Shown here in pieces: positions 45,401 through 57,400 of a stretch of DNA of 64,000 bases. The notes beneath the pieces were generated by a model that made no database searches, had not been told where the DNA came from, and saw nothing but the letters and a program-made list of their open reading frames with translations. The stretch comes from Corythucha ciliata (Eukaryota > Arthropoda > Insecta > Hemiptera > Tingidae): assembly GCA_038030265.1 (NCBI GenBank), contig CM075937.1:31414198-31478197 (forward strand), given 5' to 3'. The translations under genes were made by a program, and so were the position numbers. Numbering within the stretch: the first letter of the stretch is position 1; the number at the start of each line of letters is the position of its first letter.

Positions 45401-48400
45401 GGGGGCAAAGTGTGCTTTGAACGGACCCCCAGGGCACCGGCCGATCCCCTGGTGTAATAGGCTTACCGCTGGCCTCGGCGCTTTACGGCATGCAGGGCTC
45501 TGCCGGCGGTGGACTTATATTACCCTGGCTTCTGGCAGGACCTTCAAGGGCTCACCCAGAAGTTTATATGAAGAACTCGGAAGGGGCTCAGAGAACCTTC
45601 CGTGAACGCCGCAGTCACCGGCTGCTCCGTCCATGGAGACCACCGAGGTCAAACACGACATTGATGGGACCAGGGACGTACCTGTGGAGGGTAGTTCTAA
45701 GGAGCATACCCGCCGTGGGGAGTTTTTAAAAAACATACCCTCGGTGGGCCGTTCTAAAGAACACACCCCGGTGCAGGGGCTTATCTCTTCGAGTGCAACG
45801 CACTCGGCGCGCGCTAGCTCATCATTCTTGTCACTCTCGTGCTCAAGGGACCAGTTAGCGATTATCTCTTATCGCTTCTAAGAAGCGACGACCTCTCTAA
45901 CCTTATTAAGAGGAGAGAGCTATCTTCGCAGGATCAGCATTTTCGGGCTTCACACGCCTGATATTTATGTTCCGGCCAGCGAGACACTAGCTGAGGACCT
46001 CCTCAACCTCATACGGTGAGAGGGACTCTAGACTAGATCAACCGATCCAAGAGCGGCACAATAATCCACTTAGGATTCCGTGGGTCCTACAAAAAGCCCC
46101 AATTACACCACAGCAAAACTCCAAATCATAGCATAGCTCCAAACCACAGCAAAGCTCCAACCACAGCTAAGCTCCTACATCAAAAAGCTGTAACCCAAGT
46201 AAAATTGCAGCCACAGTAGAGCTTCAACCACCGGAAAGCGATTTTTGACGTGAAAACGTCTTTTAAATGGTTGGATGGGTGTTCAGTCAGAGTTTTTGTG
46301 AAACGCCCAAATATCTCACGATCAGACATTATTGGTAATAACAGAATGAAATTTTCCATGAATATGAGCGTTTTGGGACAAAAAAAAAGTTCAGTTATAA
46401 AAAATGCATTTGCCATTTTCACCCCCACTTCCAGGGACAAAATTTATGACTCTTTGAAAAACAAATTTGGTCGGACCCAAAGAAGTAGGGCATGCTATGA
46501 AAGAGCACAACTCGTGGGCTTTAAATACATTTTTTATTAATTTTCAAGCCAAAAGCTGTCCGTGCAATATCAAAATAGGTCGAATAGACCGTTCTCCCCT
46601 CACAACTCCGTAGATACGAGGCATAAAATTTCGGGAGAAATATAATTGGCTAGGCTAGGTACAAGGGTCTAGTTTGAAGAAAAATTATTGCGAATAGCAG
46701 CACCGTTATAATTATATTGGATGGACAAAATAAAAGGAGACGGAGGTGAATGATTGAACGAGCAAATAAAATAAAACATAGGAAAAGTTTTGTTCCGACA
46801 GCAGCCTGTCGGGTAAAGTGCAATTCATTTATGCGGCAATCCATTCAAACCTCATAAGTTAGAACGATATCAATCCCCGGCCTAATGACATTTAGGCCGT
46901 GGTATAGAAAGTCGAAACCATAAAATAGTGTTTATTTTTTACCGCAGGCCCTTTTTTCGGCATCAACTGAGCTGGAACGGGAATGAAAAATGTAAATATA
47001 ATAAATACACAATACCACGGTGAACAAAGTTGGTTGGGTTGCCTGTATGATATGGGAAGGGGGACACTTGTTGGTGGAGTTGTTTGCAAATAAAATCTTT
47101 ATCCCGGCCTAAATTTCATTCATAATTGATTGATGTTGTTCTAACTTATGAGGTTTGAGTGGATTGTTGCATAAATGAAATGCACTTTACCCGACAGGCT
47201 GCTGTCGGAACAAAACTTTTCAGATTACATTAATTTTCAGATAAGTTACATTAGGTTAAATGGTACGTCACAATTTCACCATTGTGGAGTGCCTGGATTC
47301 GAATCAGAAACAATTTTTTTTTTTTGTTTCTCCCTTTTTTGCCCACCTCAGGATTTTATGCTCAAGATTTATTAAGCTGCAGGCAAATCAAATAAAAACA
47401 GACTGCTCAAAATACAATGGCAATGAAATTTTTCGGTAATTGCGTGGTCCAGTATGGCATAGCGTTAATTTAATAGCTCTCCTCCGCCGAAAACTCCCCT
47501 GCCATATAAACGGATTTGGTTCACTAGGGTCTCAAACGAAAGCGCGTTCATTTCTCATTATTCATTACTCGAGTCAATTTTGGGGGCAATTGCAGCAAAA
47601 GCCGTGCGTTAGCGAATTTTCAACTAATTCAACTCCCTCTTTCACACCCTTCCCGTGGACCGACCACAAAATTTGGGTATTCAAAGGACTAATCCCGCGA
47701 AATTGACTTTTCAAAGTGCCAAATCCGAGACATTTTGGTTTAAAGAGGGTGAAAACAGCAAATTCTAGCTACCGACCGTGATAAGACCGTGAAGAAGAGG
47801 CGGGTGACTCGGGAGCCAGCTGATTCGCTTGCATGGTTGGCTTGTCGAGTAAGGAAACCCCGCTAAATTGAGTTCTATGAGATCAAAGTCCGAGAAATTT
47901 CCGCGAAATTGATTTTTCGAATATGCCAAATCTGAGAACGCAGTTACAATTTTAGGTAACGGATTAACAATTTTCGATACTTTGAAGAAAAAAGAAATGG
48001 TCGAAGAAGTATTTTTTTGCTGACCTTCCTCTTCTTCTCAGAAACTACAAACAACATCTTTTTGTAGCTTTATTGTGAATGCATTTTTTCGGGTACAGAA
48101 CGTAGCCCCTCATCAGCACCTTAAACTGCTCAAAGAAAAGACAGCAGAGAGTGAGGTGGTTGAGCAGAGGTGGTGATGGAGGGCTACGGTCTGTGCCCGA
48201 AATGTATTCACAATAAAGCTGCAAAAATATTTTTTTGTAGTTCCTGAGACGAGGAAGGTCGTATAGGAGTAACAAATGGGAAATAAGAGAAAGGAGGTGG
48301 ATTATTTTTTCGCTGCTTTTTGGTCCCGTTATCCTAGCCCACAAAGGTAGAGCACCAGCCTTTGCATAGGGTATTTTATGGTTGTTTGATGTCTTCAGGT

Positions 48401-51400
48401 TTTGGTTAAGTTTCTTAAAAAGAATGCATCTTGTCGACAAAACATTCTCTAAACCGAAATATTTTTTATATTTTTCAGATGAAATTAAAAAGGAGTTGAA
48501 AGAAACGGAAGCAGAAGATCCGTCAGTTTCCTCAACTCTCCCTCTTCCGAAAGAAAACAGTGACATAGTTTCTGCTGAAAAATATTTTCTTCCGTTCGAA
48601 CTAGCTTGCCAGAGCAAGTCTCCCAGACTTGTGGTGACCGCGCTTGATTGTCTTCAGGTGCGAGACTTAGTACTGGTTTAGAAGTACGGTTTCTTAATTT
48701 GTTTTGTGTGCTCATCGTTAGAAACTAATTGCCTATGGCCACCTTACGGGCAATGTACCTGATTCGACGACGCCCGGCAAGCTTCTTATCGATCGAATCG
48801 TCGAAACCATTTGTTCGTGTTTCATCGGCCCGTCGACTGACGAAAAAGTTCAACTTCAAATCATCAAAGCTGTTCTCACGGTCTCCACTTCTCAGAATGT
48901 GGAAATTCACGAAGGGACTGTTCTGTTGGCCATTCGAACCGTGTACAATATCTATTTGGCGTCGAAAAATCTCATCAATCAAACGACGGCACGAGCGACG
49001 CTCACCCAGGGCATTAACGTTATATTCTCGCGGATGGAAGCTCAGGTGGTAAACTGTGACTGGGAAGTTGTTTGGAGCACTATTTAACTTTTTACTTTTG
49101 TAATTAATCAGGCTGATGATGCTGAGCGTTCCAGAGATGCCTGTCCAGAAGCCGAACCGTCCAGTACTGAAATCGTTAGTTCTATTTTAAATTCAATAAT
49201 CGATAGTATACCCGGTATGTCAGTTTTGTTAAACTTTCAATTTATTTCAAGCTTCTATTTTATTTAAAATTAGTTGTAGAAATTAACGCCGTGTCGGAAA
49301 TTGATGATGTAAATAAGGAAGAGAAAGAATTACCAAACAATGTCTCTCAACCGAATTCTTTACATCGAGTGCCTTCTCAAGTAAATTCATCTATTGGCTC
49401 TCTCACTCTTTTATGTGTTTCATTTCATATTTTTCCGAGACAGGACAGCATGGATGTTAGTGAGCAGACAAATGAAATATCTGAGGGCAACAAAACTCAG
49501 CCTCAGTTTACTCACATCCTTCAAAAAGACGCCTTTTTGGTGTTTAGGTCGTTGTGCAAACTATCAATGAAGCCATTGCCTGAAGGCAATGTTGATCCGA
49601 AGTGAGAATACCGTTGTTTATTTTACATTCCAATGTCATTTTGAATTATGTGTCTTTCTATCATCATCCAGGAGTCACGAATTAAGATCCAAAATCCTCT
49701 CTCTTCACCTTCTACTTTCTATCCTTCAGTCCGCCGGTCCCGTGTTTCGGACTCACCCGATGTTTGTAACCGCCATTAAACAATATTTGTGCGTCGCTCT
49801 GTCCAACAATGGAGTGTCGTCGGTACCGCAAGTTTTCCAGTTGTCACTGTCAATTTTCTTGGCGCTGTTGGATAAGTGTAAAATGCATTTAAAAATGCAA
49901 ATAGAAGTATGTACGATTCGACGGAATCTTTTTCATGTCTGAACTTAATTCAAAGCGGTGTCTAGGTATTTTTCAAAGACATTTTTCTGAATATTTTGGA
50001 AACGTCGAGCTCGACATTTGAACATAAATGGATGGTCATACAAGCTCTGACGAGGATTTGCGCTGACGCTCAGAGCGTTGTCGATATGTACGTCAATTAC
50101 GACTGCGATCTTAGTGCAGCCAACTTGTTTGAAAGGTGAGCGACAAAAAAAACATACATATACATATTTTGATCAATTCCGAATTCATCAACACAATGCC
50201 TTCCTTTTTCTCGCATTAGACTAGTGAACGACTTGTCTAGAATCGCCCAAGGTAGACAAGCGCTTGAACTGGGTGCTACACCCAACCAGGAGATGTCGAT
50301 GAGAATCCGTGGACTCGAGTGCCTTGTGTCTATATTGAAATGCATGGTAGAATGGAGTCGGGATTTGTACGTCAACCCTAATATGAACGCTAGCCTCGGT
50401 AAAAACTTCGAATAATAGACCCTAATAATGATAGGTTTAATTTTGTCCTCTCTTTCATTTGAAGGTTTGGAAGGAAAAACTCAGAACGACGATTCGAGTA
50501 CTCCTAAAACGAGTTTAAGATCCTACGGGAGTGTTAGTTCATTAGGAAGTGAGTCGGGAAAACAGGACGTTCCTCAACAGTTACAGCAGTTGAAACAGCA
50601 AAAGGAAATTTGGGAGACTGGGATTGAAATGTAACGCCATTTCTTTTACGTTGTCTGCTTTTGCTTTATAATTCAAATTTTGATTACAGGTTCAACCGAT
50701 CAGGCAAAAAAGGCGTTGTCTACCTTCAAGATCAGAGCGTTCTCGGGAAATCTGCGGCTGAAGTAGCCGAATGGTTGCATACAGACGAGCGACTGGATAA
50801 AACTGGAATCGGTGATCTCTTGGGCGACAATACTGACTTCGCTAAGGAGGTTTGAGTTTTCTTCCCCTAGTTGGGTCACCCTTACAATTAGTCATTTTAT
50901 TCGCAGGTTATGTACAGCTACGTCGATCAAATGAATTTTAGTGGGAAAGACCTGGTGTCCGCTTTGAGACAGTTTCTCCAGGGCTTTCGGCTTCCAGGTG
51001 AAGCCCAGAAAATTGATCGGCTCATGGAGAAATTCGCCAGTCGATACTGCGAGTGTAATCCCAAGTAAGTTCTTGATTTTCTATCCTCCATTTGTTTTTT
51101 TCTATAAAATTATAAATAGAAGGTTATTCTGTAGAATTTAGCCTATTTTGTATTCAATTGTGTCCATACTTGCTGTCTTGATTCTTTACAGTAACGGGTT
51201 ATTCGCAAGCGCTGACACTGCCTACGTCCTCGCGTATTCGATAATTATGCTCACGACGGATTTGCATTCGCCTCAAGTGAAACATAAAATGACCAAAGAG
51301 CAATACATCAAATTAAATAGAGGGATCAGCGACTCCGAAGATCTACCCGAGGAGTATCTGAGTAATATCTACGATGAAATAGCTGGCCATGAAATTAAAA

Positions 51401-54400
51401 TGAAAACAACGAGTAAACTGGCAAAACAAGGTATTACTTTTTGAACGTGCTGTTCTTTAGATAAGTACATAGTTTAAGTTCAGAAGGATAGTCAAAATCA
51501 TTTAAATAAGGCCATTACCGGCACGCTGGCAAATTAGGAAAACAGAGTGAGTGTATCCTCAAGCGTTCCGCACTTACCATCATCCTCCTCAAGATAACTC
51601 CGTAACGTTCTCATTCTCTTATATTATTCCAGTCATAGCAAACGAGAAAAAACGAAAATTATTGTGGAACATGGAAATGGAAGCCATTTCGGCTGCAGCG
51701 AAAAACCTTATGGAGTCCGTGAGTCATGTCCAAGCACCATTCACGTCAGCCATACATTTGGAGCACGTTAAGCCCATGTTCAAAGTAAGATTCAATACCT
51801 ACCTCTCCCGTGATTCTCATCAACTCTTTTTGATATAGTACATAATGAACCATCTACGCTTGTTTTAGCTCTCTTGGACGTCGTACCTGGCCGCTTTCAG
51901 TCTCGGACTTCAAGACTGCGATGACCCTGAAATTGCCGCGTTGTGCCTGGAAGGACTTCGATGTGCCATTCGAATCGCCTCTATATTTCACATGACGGTA
52001 TGTTCTTTGGTCTTAGTATTTCATTGGCATCGGCAGTGAGGTGAGGAGTAGAAACTTGCGCTATGTACTTCGCCTTACTAGTTACTTGTAGTTTTTGGGT
52101 TCGAACAATCCATTTTAGATATTGTGGTCCCGGGGGGCCTTAACAGAAGAAGAGCGCAATCTATGTGCTCTCTGCAATAGCTTGGTAGTTTTGGTTAGAA
52201 CCAACATTGGTATGGATGTCTACTGAGAACTTGAAATTCGGAAAAGGAGGAGAACGTAAAACGACATTCTGAATGCCCTGGATGGATGTACCCATGATTT
52301 CGCTTGAGTACTCCCTCAAAGAATAAACGATCCCACTATAGTCCGGCCGCGTTGAGTATTCGTTATAGTTAGTGTAGGTTTTTGTGCTCAAAGGCCAGTA
52401 ATTTTGCCCGAGAATCATTCTGGTTTCTTCCACATTCGTTTAAAATTGTAATATTTCGCCCGTAGAACGGGACTCCATAAAGCTTTTTAAAAACGCTAAT
52501 TCGCGACTAAAGTGGGGAAAAATCTCTAATTCGCGGCCTTATATTTAAAAAGCGCTGATTCCCGGCTTATTTAGATGAAAGGCTAATCTGCGGGTAAGGT
52601 GTGGAAAAACCCCTGATTCGCTGTTTGAATTAAGAATAAGCCCTAATTTAACGCCGCGTAATACTTATATTTCTTGTTTATTCAGAGTCTAAGGGGCCTC
52701 ATAGAGATTTCAACCGCGCGCCTCGCTTTGTGCCACTGGACCCATTGTGCTCTTATTTAAAAGTGAGAGAGAATGAATGAGTGAGAAAATCCGCCCCCGA
52801 TGAAAGCTCTTAATGTTGTTGTGTTAGTAACTGCTGGTCGGCTGTAATACTTTATACGCTTAAGGTGGGGTTTCAGGCGGGTTTCCTCGACCCCTTCCCA
52901 GTCACCCCTCACCAAAACTTCGCACATAAATTTTGGCTCCATTTCTGCACCAATATTCGATTTCAAAGTCTTATTTTAATCTTCAGGAAGTTGACGTTAG
53001 ATCTTGCTTTTCCAAATTTCATCCCTGAAATTACTTTAAAACACATTTGAATTCTAAAGTGTTTTGGGGTCATTTTAGGGGAAAAAATTGAAAAAGCAAG
53101 ATCTAACGTCACTGTAGAACTTCCTGAAGATTAAAATAAGACTTTGAAATCGAATATTGATGCAGAAATGGAGCCAAAATTTATGTGCGAAGTTTAGGCG
53201 AGGGGTGACTGGGAAGGGGTCGCGGAAACCCGCCTGAAACCCCCCCTTAAGAGGGAGCTGTAATGTACCTCGACCCCCCTCCAATCATACCTCGCCTACT
53301 CGGTGTTAAGTAAATTATCGCCGTATTTCTGCAACAATCCTGGATTTCAAGGTCATTTAAATCTTCAGGAAATTCCGCACAAACGTACGATCTTCTTTTT
53401 TCATATTTCACCCCTAAAATAACTGTAAAAAGCAACAAAAACTTTTGTCATTAAAATGCACACTCTTTGGACGACTTATATAGGAAAGCAAGATCGTACG
53501 GTTGTGCGAAATGTCCTGAATATTTAAATGAGACTTTGAAATCCAGGGTTGGTCCAGAAATACGGCGATAATTTACGTAATGCCGAGTAGGCTAGGTATG
53601 ACTGGAGGGGGGGGTCGAGGAAACACATGTAGAACTCCCGCTTAACGACTATTATTTTAGGCTAAATAAACCAGTAAACCTCTTCACCTCACATCCGGTT
53701 TCCACACATTAAGGTGCAGTAGGATGAGCTTCGCAGCCTCTACAGGATTCATCCCCTTCCATAGATCTTTTATGGAACGGCACCGGAACCATTTACATGA
53801 CGTTCGATTGATTGATTGATAGGGTCTGGAACCGAGTTCACTTGAACGTGTTCTAAAAGTTGGCCAACAGATCTTTGGCTAAATTATCTCTAAAGGAGGA
53901 CAGGGTTCAATATATGTGATAGAAATCGTGCTTACGGCAGTCCCCCCCCCCTAAATTACTTGAAATTCTGCATACTCCTTCAAGTTCAGTTTGATTGAAC
54001 GTTCATAATTAGTCTAGTAAAAATATTATGACGACCCACATCTAAAAAATAAACATTCCTTCTGGCAGTTGGAAAGGGACGCTTTTGTTCAAGCCCTTGC
54101 GCGATTCACACTTCTCACGGCGAATTCGCCGATAACGGAAATGAAAGCCAAAAATATCAATACGATAAAAACTCTCATCACCGTCGCATACACTGACGGC
54201 AACTACCTCGGATCATCGTGGCTGGACATCGTCAAGTGTATATCGCAGTTGGAATTGGCTCAAATGGTGGGAACGTCGATTCGCCCGCAGTATTTCGTCA
54301 ACAACAAAGCGGCCGACATGCTTGCCATGAAACTTAATTTGAACTCATTAGATCGTGAGTGGCATTGTAAAATAAATAACTTACTCGCAGTCTGTATAAA

Positions 54401-57400
54401 TTGGATTTTACTTTCTAGCGAGTTTCAAAGAATCAATTGGCGAGACGAGTTCCCAAAGCGTCGTCGTCGCCGTCGACCGGATTTTCACTGGTTCCATGAG
54501 GCTCGACGGGGATGCCATTGTCGATTTCGTTAAAGCTCTTTGCCAGGTAAGTTGTCTGTTCTAGTCTCCTCTTTGGGGGAAGTATTTCCCCCACGGATCT
54601 GCACTAACTATTTTGACCCCCCCCCCCCACCATTTCATAAATTTCAGGTCTGTACGGAAGAACTGTCGCACAGTTCAGGACCTCGTATGTTCTCGCTTCA
54701 GAAACTGGTTGAAATCTCTTACTACAACATGGGTCGAATTCGTCTTCAGTGGTCAAGAATTTGGCAAGTACTGGGCGAACTGTTTAACACCGTCGGGTGT
54801 AATCCTAACGAGGACATCGCCATTTTTGCTATCGACTCTTTGAGACAGTTGTCTATGAAGTTCATTGAGAAGGGAGAATTTCCCAATTTTAGATTTCAAA
54901 AAGATTTTCTTCGCCCTTTCGAACACATCATGAAGAAGAACTCGTAAGCTGATGCGTAAGTGAATCATTTGAATGAATTTTGAATCGGCATTGTTTTTCT
55001 GTTTTCAAGAAATCCCACGATACGGGATATGGTAGTTCGTTGCATAGCTCAAATGGTCAACTCACAGGCTCACAATATAAAATCCGGCTGGAAAAACATT
55101 TTCAGTGTGTTTCACTTAGCCGCGTGTGATCAAGAGGAGAGCATAGTTGAAATGGCATTTCATACGACGGCTCATATAATCAGTAAGCGTTTTGGCGCTC
55201 GACTGTTTACTTAGATCTAACTATTTATATTTTTATGTTTTAGAACACTTGTATTCTGATCACTTCAGTGTCATGCTTGACAGTTTCCAAGATGCCGTCA
55301 AGTGCCTGTCGGAATTTGCCTGCAATGCCAGTTTCCCCGATACGAGCATGGAGGCAATTCGACTAATTCGTTCCTGTGCAGATTGTGTCCACGACAAACC
55401 GCACGTACGTCTACTTACTTTACTCTTAGTCATTGCCTAACGACTCCGAAACAGGCCGAAAGGCCACCGTATGAGAAATCCGTAGCATATGATAGTGTCT
55501 GAGGTGATTTCTAGGCTAGGAAGAAACAAAGCCACGGAAGACATGACAAGGGCTAGCGAAAATGAAAAAAATCTCATTGCCACTAAAAAGTGGGAAAATC
55601 GTCTGTTCCAGCCTGTTTCGTTGAAGACGGCAGGAATGTGACTTCTTGGCGTTTGGTTTATTTTCTTATTTCACCTATAATTTCATTCGATACTGGTGAC
55701 CGCTAACAGGCAAATCCAAGACGCTATCATATGATACGGATTTCTTGTATTGCTGGACTTTCTAGTGCGAAAAAACAAATCAGTTGTACTCCAATCATAG
55801 TGGAGAAAAAACAACTGGTTTGAAGGCTCATTATGCTAACCTTCCCAACCGAGGTTTAGGAGCTCATCCAAAAATTTCCAACCTGACTTAACAGGTCGTC
55901 TCCGAACACTGGGAGGATTCCGAAGACGGGCCGTGGGTTCGCGGCTGGTTTCCGCTGCTTTTCGAATTGTCCTGTATTGTCTCAAGATGTAAACTGGACG
56001 TTCGAACTCGGGCACTGACCGTCCTGTTTGACATCGTCAAAACCCACGGTGGCGCTTTCAAACCCCACTGGTGGTGTGATCTATTCCAAGTTCTTTTCAG
56101 AATTTTCGATAACATGAAACATCCAGAACTGCAAAATGACGTAAGTTTATTACTTCTTATTTCTTAGCTTCTCCCCCCCTCCCCGTACAGCCTTTTACAT
56201 TATTTTTCTTTTCATTAGTTTTATGTTTGCTTGTTTCGTTCTTCTGTTCATTTTTTTTTTCTGTTGGTTATTACCTTGAATTCAACTCTTCCAGCAGTCC
56301 AGTACGGGTGATAAACAAGAAACTGTAGCAATTCCTGGAGTGACAGGGTTGACGGTACGTATCAACTGGGGTGGCTATTAACTCATGACGCGGTAGCATG
56401 TTTTAATCAGGGGCATGTAACGCATGTAGTGGTGTTGAATTAATTAACCAAAACGGTATTTTTTTACACTTATTTTTAATGCGAATTTCCAGAGTCTGAA
56501 GGGTGGTAGGAATGTGTGATTGTAGGTGTTAGTGGTTCAACTGAATTGCGCCCTGCTTTAGAGTAGGATGGCAGGAATTTAATGCAATTTTCGGCCCTCT
56601 TCCAGCTCCAATTACTCCTTTACAAACACATGCCATTGCCCGAATATTTTTAACTTGAGGGGTCCATACACGTACGCAAAATGTGTACAATATTTCGTCT
56701 CCAGATGTTTACGGATAAAAAAACGGGTTAATCGTAAATTTTTTGACCGTTTTATTGCTGTCTGTTTTTCTTTTTTGAGGCGACGTTTCATTAGAACGAT
56801 TTCAAACATCTTCTGCCGTGGCGGTGGAATTTATTATTGGATTTTTGATTTTTCGTCCTTGTCACAATCATAATGTCAAAAAAGAAAAACAGACAGAAAT
56901 AAAACGGTCAAAAAATTTACAATCAAGTGAACCATTCCTGTCAAAAAAAATCATCGTTTTAAAAACAATGGATTGTTCATTATGTATTGTGCGTTGTGGA
57001 GCTTTGAGGTTGAGGAAAATTCGAGGAACGACTTGGCTTAATGGCTAGTTTAATGACTGAATATTTGCGCGACACTGAAAATTGAAGATTTAAGCTTGAA
57101 AGTTGCGTTAGAAAATTCGATTGCTTAGTTTCCGGTCTTCATTTTTGTGAAATTACAAGTTTAGCGTCTTAATTAAAGCAAAATTTACTGTTTCGAGACC
57201 ACTTCTGTAGCGGCGGAACCCAGACTAGCATGTCTGGGTGACTCAGGCCCGACGATTACCCACGAAATTGGAAGTTACGGGTCTTAATTTCAGCAAAATT
57301 CTCGGTGCTAAATCTCCGTGGAATAGCTAGTTTGCAATCGTTTTTCGTTGACTAGGACCCCGGGCCAGCCGGCCACAGCGGAACGCGTCGTAGGCCGACG

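Larger units (their letters stand above)
42537..48478 (+). other. ARFGEF intron 1 (5.9 kb)
   Basis: The intron separates the 41-codon first exon from exon 2 (ttag|gtatgt ... tttttcag|AT). It contains the GC-rich insertion at 43164-43804, a foldback at 44391-44688, an 18 bp minisatellite with a second insertion (44850-46240) and a hairpin-ended element at 46782-47221. No other gene is supported inside it. Confidence 0.85.
51998..54068 (+). other. ARFGEF intron 15 (2.1 kb), filled by repeats
   Basis: Between acg|gtatgt and ctggcag|TTG the intron holds a short 30 bp array (52480-52650) and two abutting TTAA-bounded elements (52860-53645). The remainder is unassigned AT-rich sequence with a C-run at 53941-53950. 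Confidence 0.85.

Noticed and set aside
45110..45766. Several frames of 80-139 codons in the GC-rich insertion
   Set aside because: Frames overlap on both strands, and no reverse transcriptase, endonuclease or gag motif is visible. They are left as part of the mobile element.
48045..48617. 190-codon minus-strand frame across ARFGEF exon 2
   Set aside because: It is antisense to a clear coding exon and has no recognisable similarity. The plus-strand exon is conserved.
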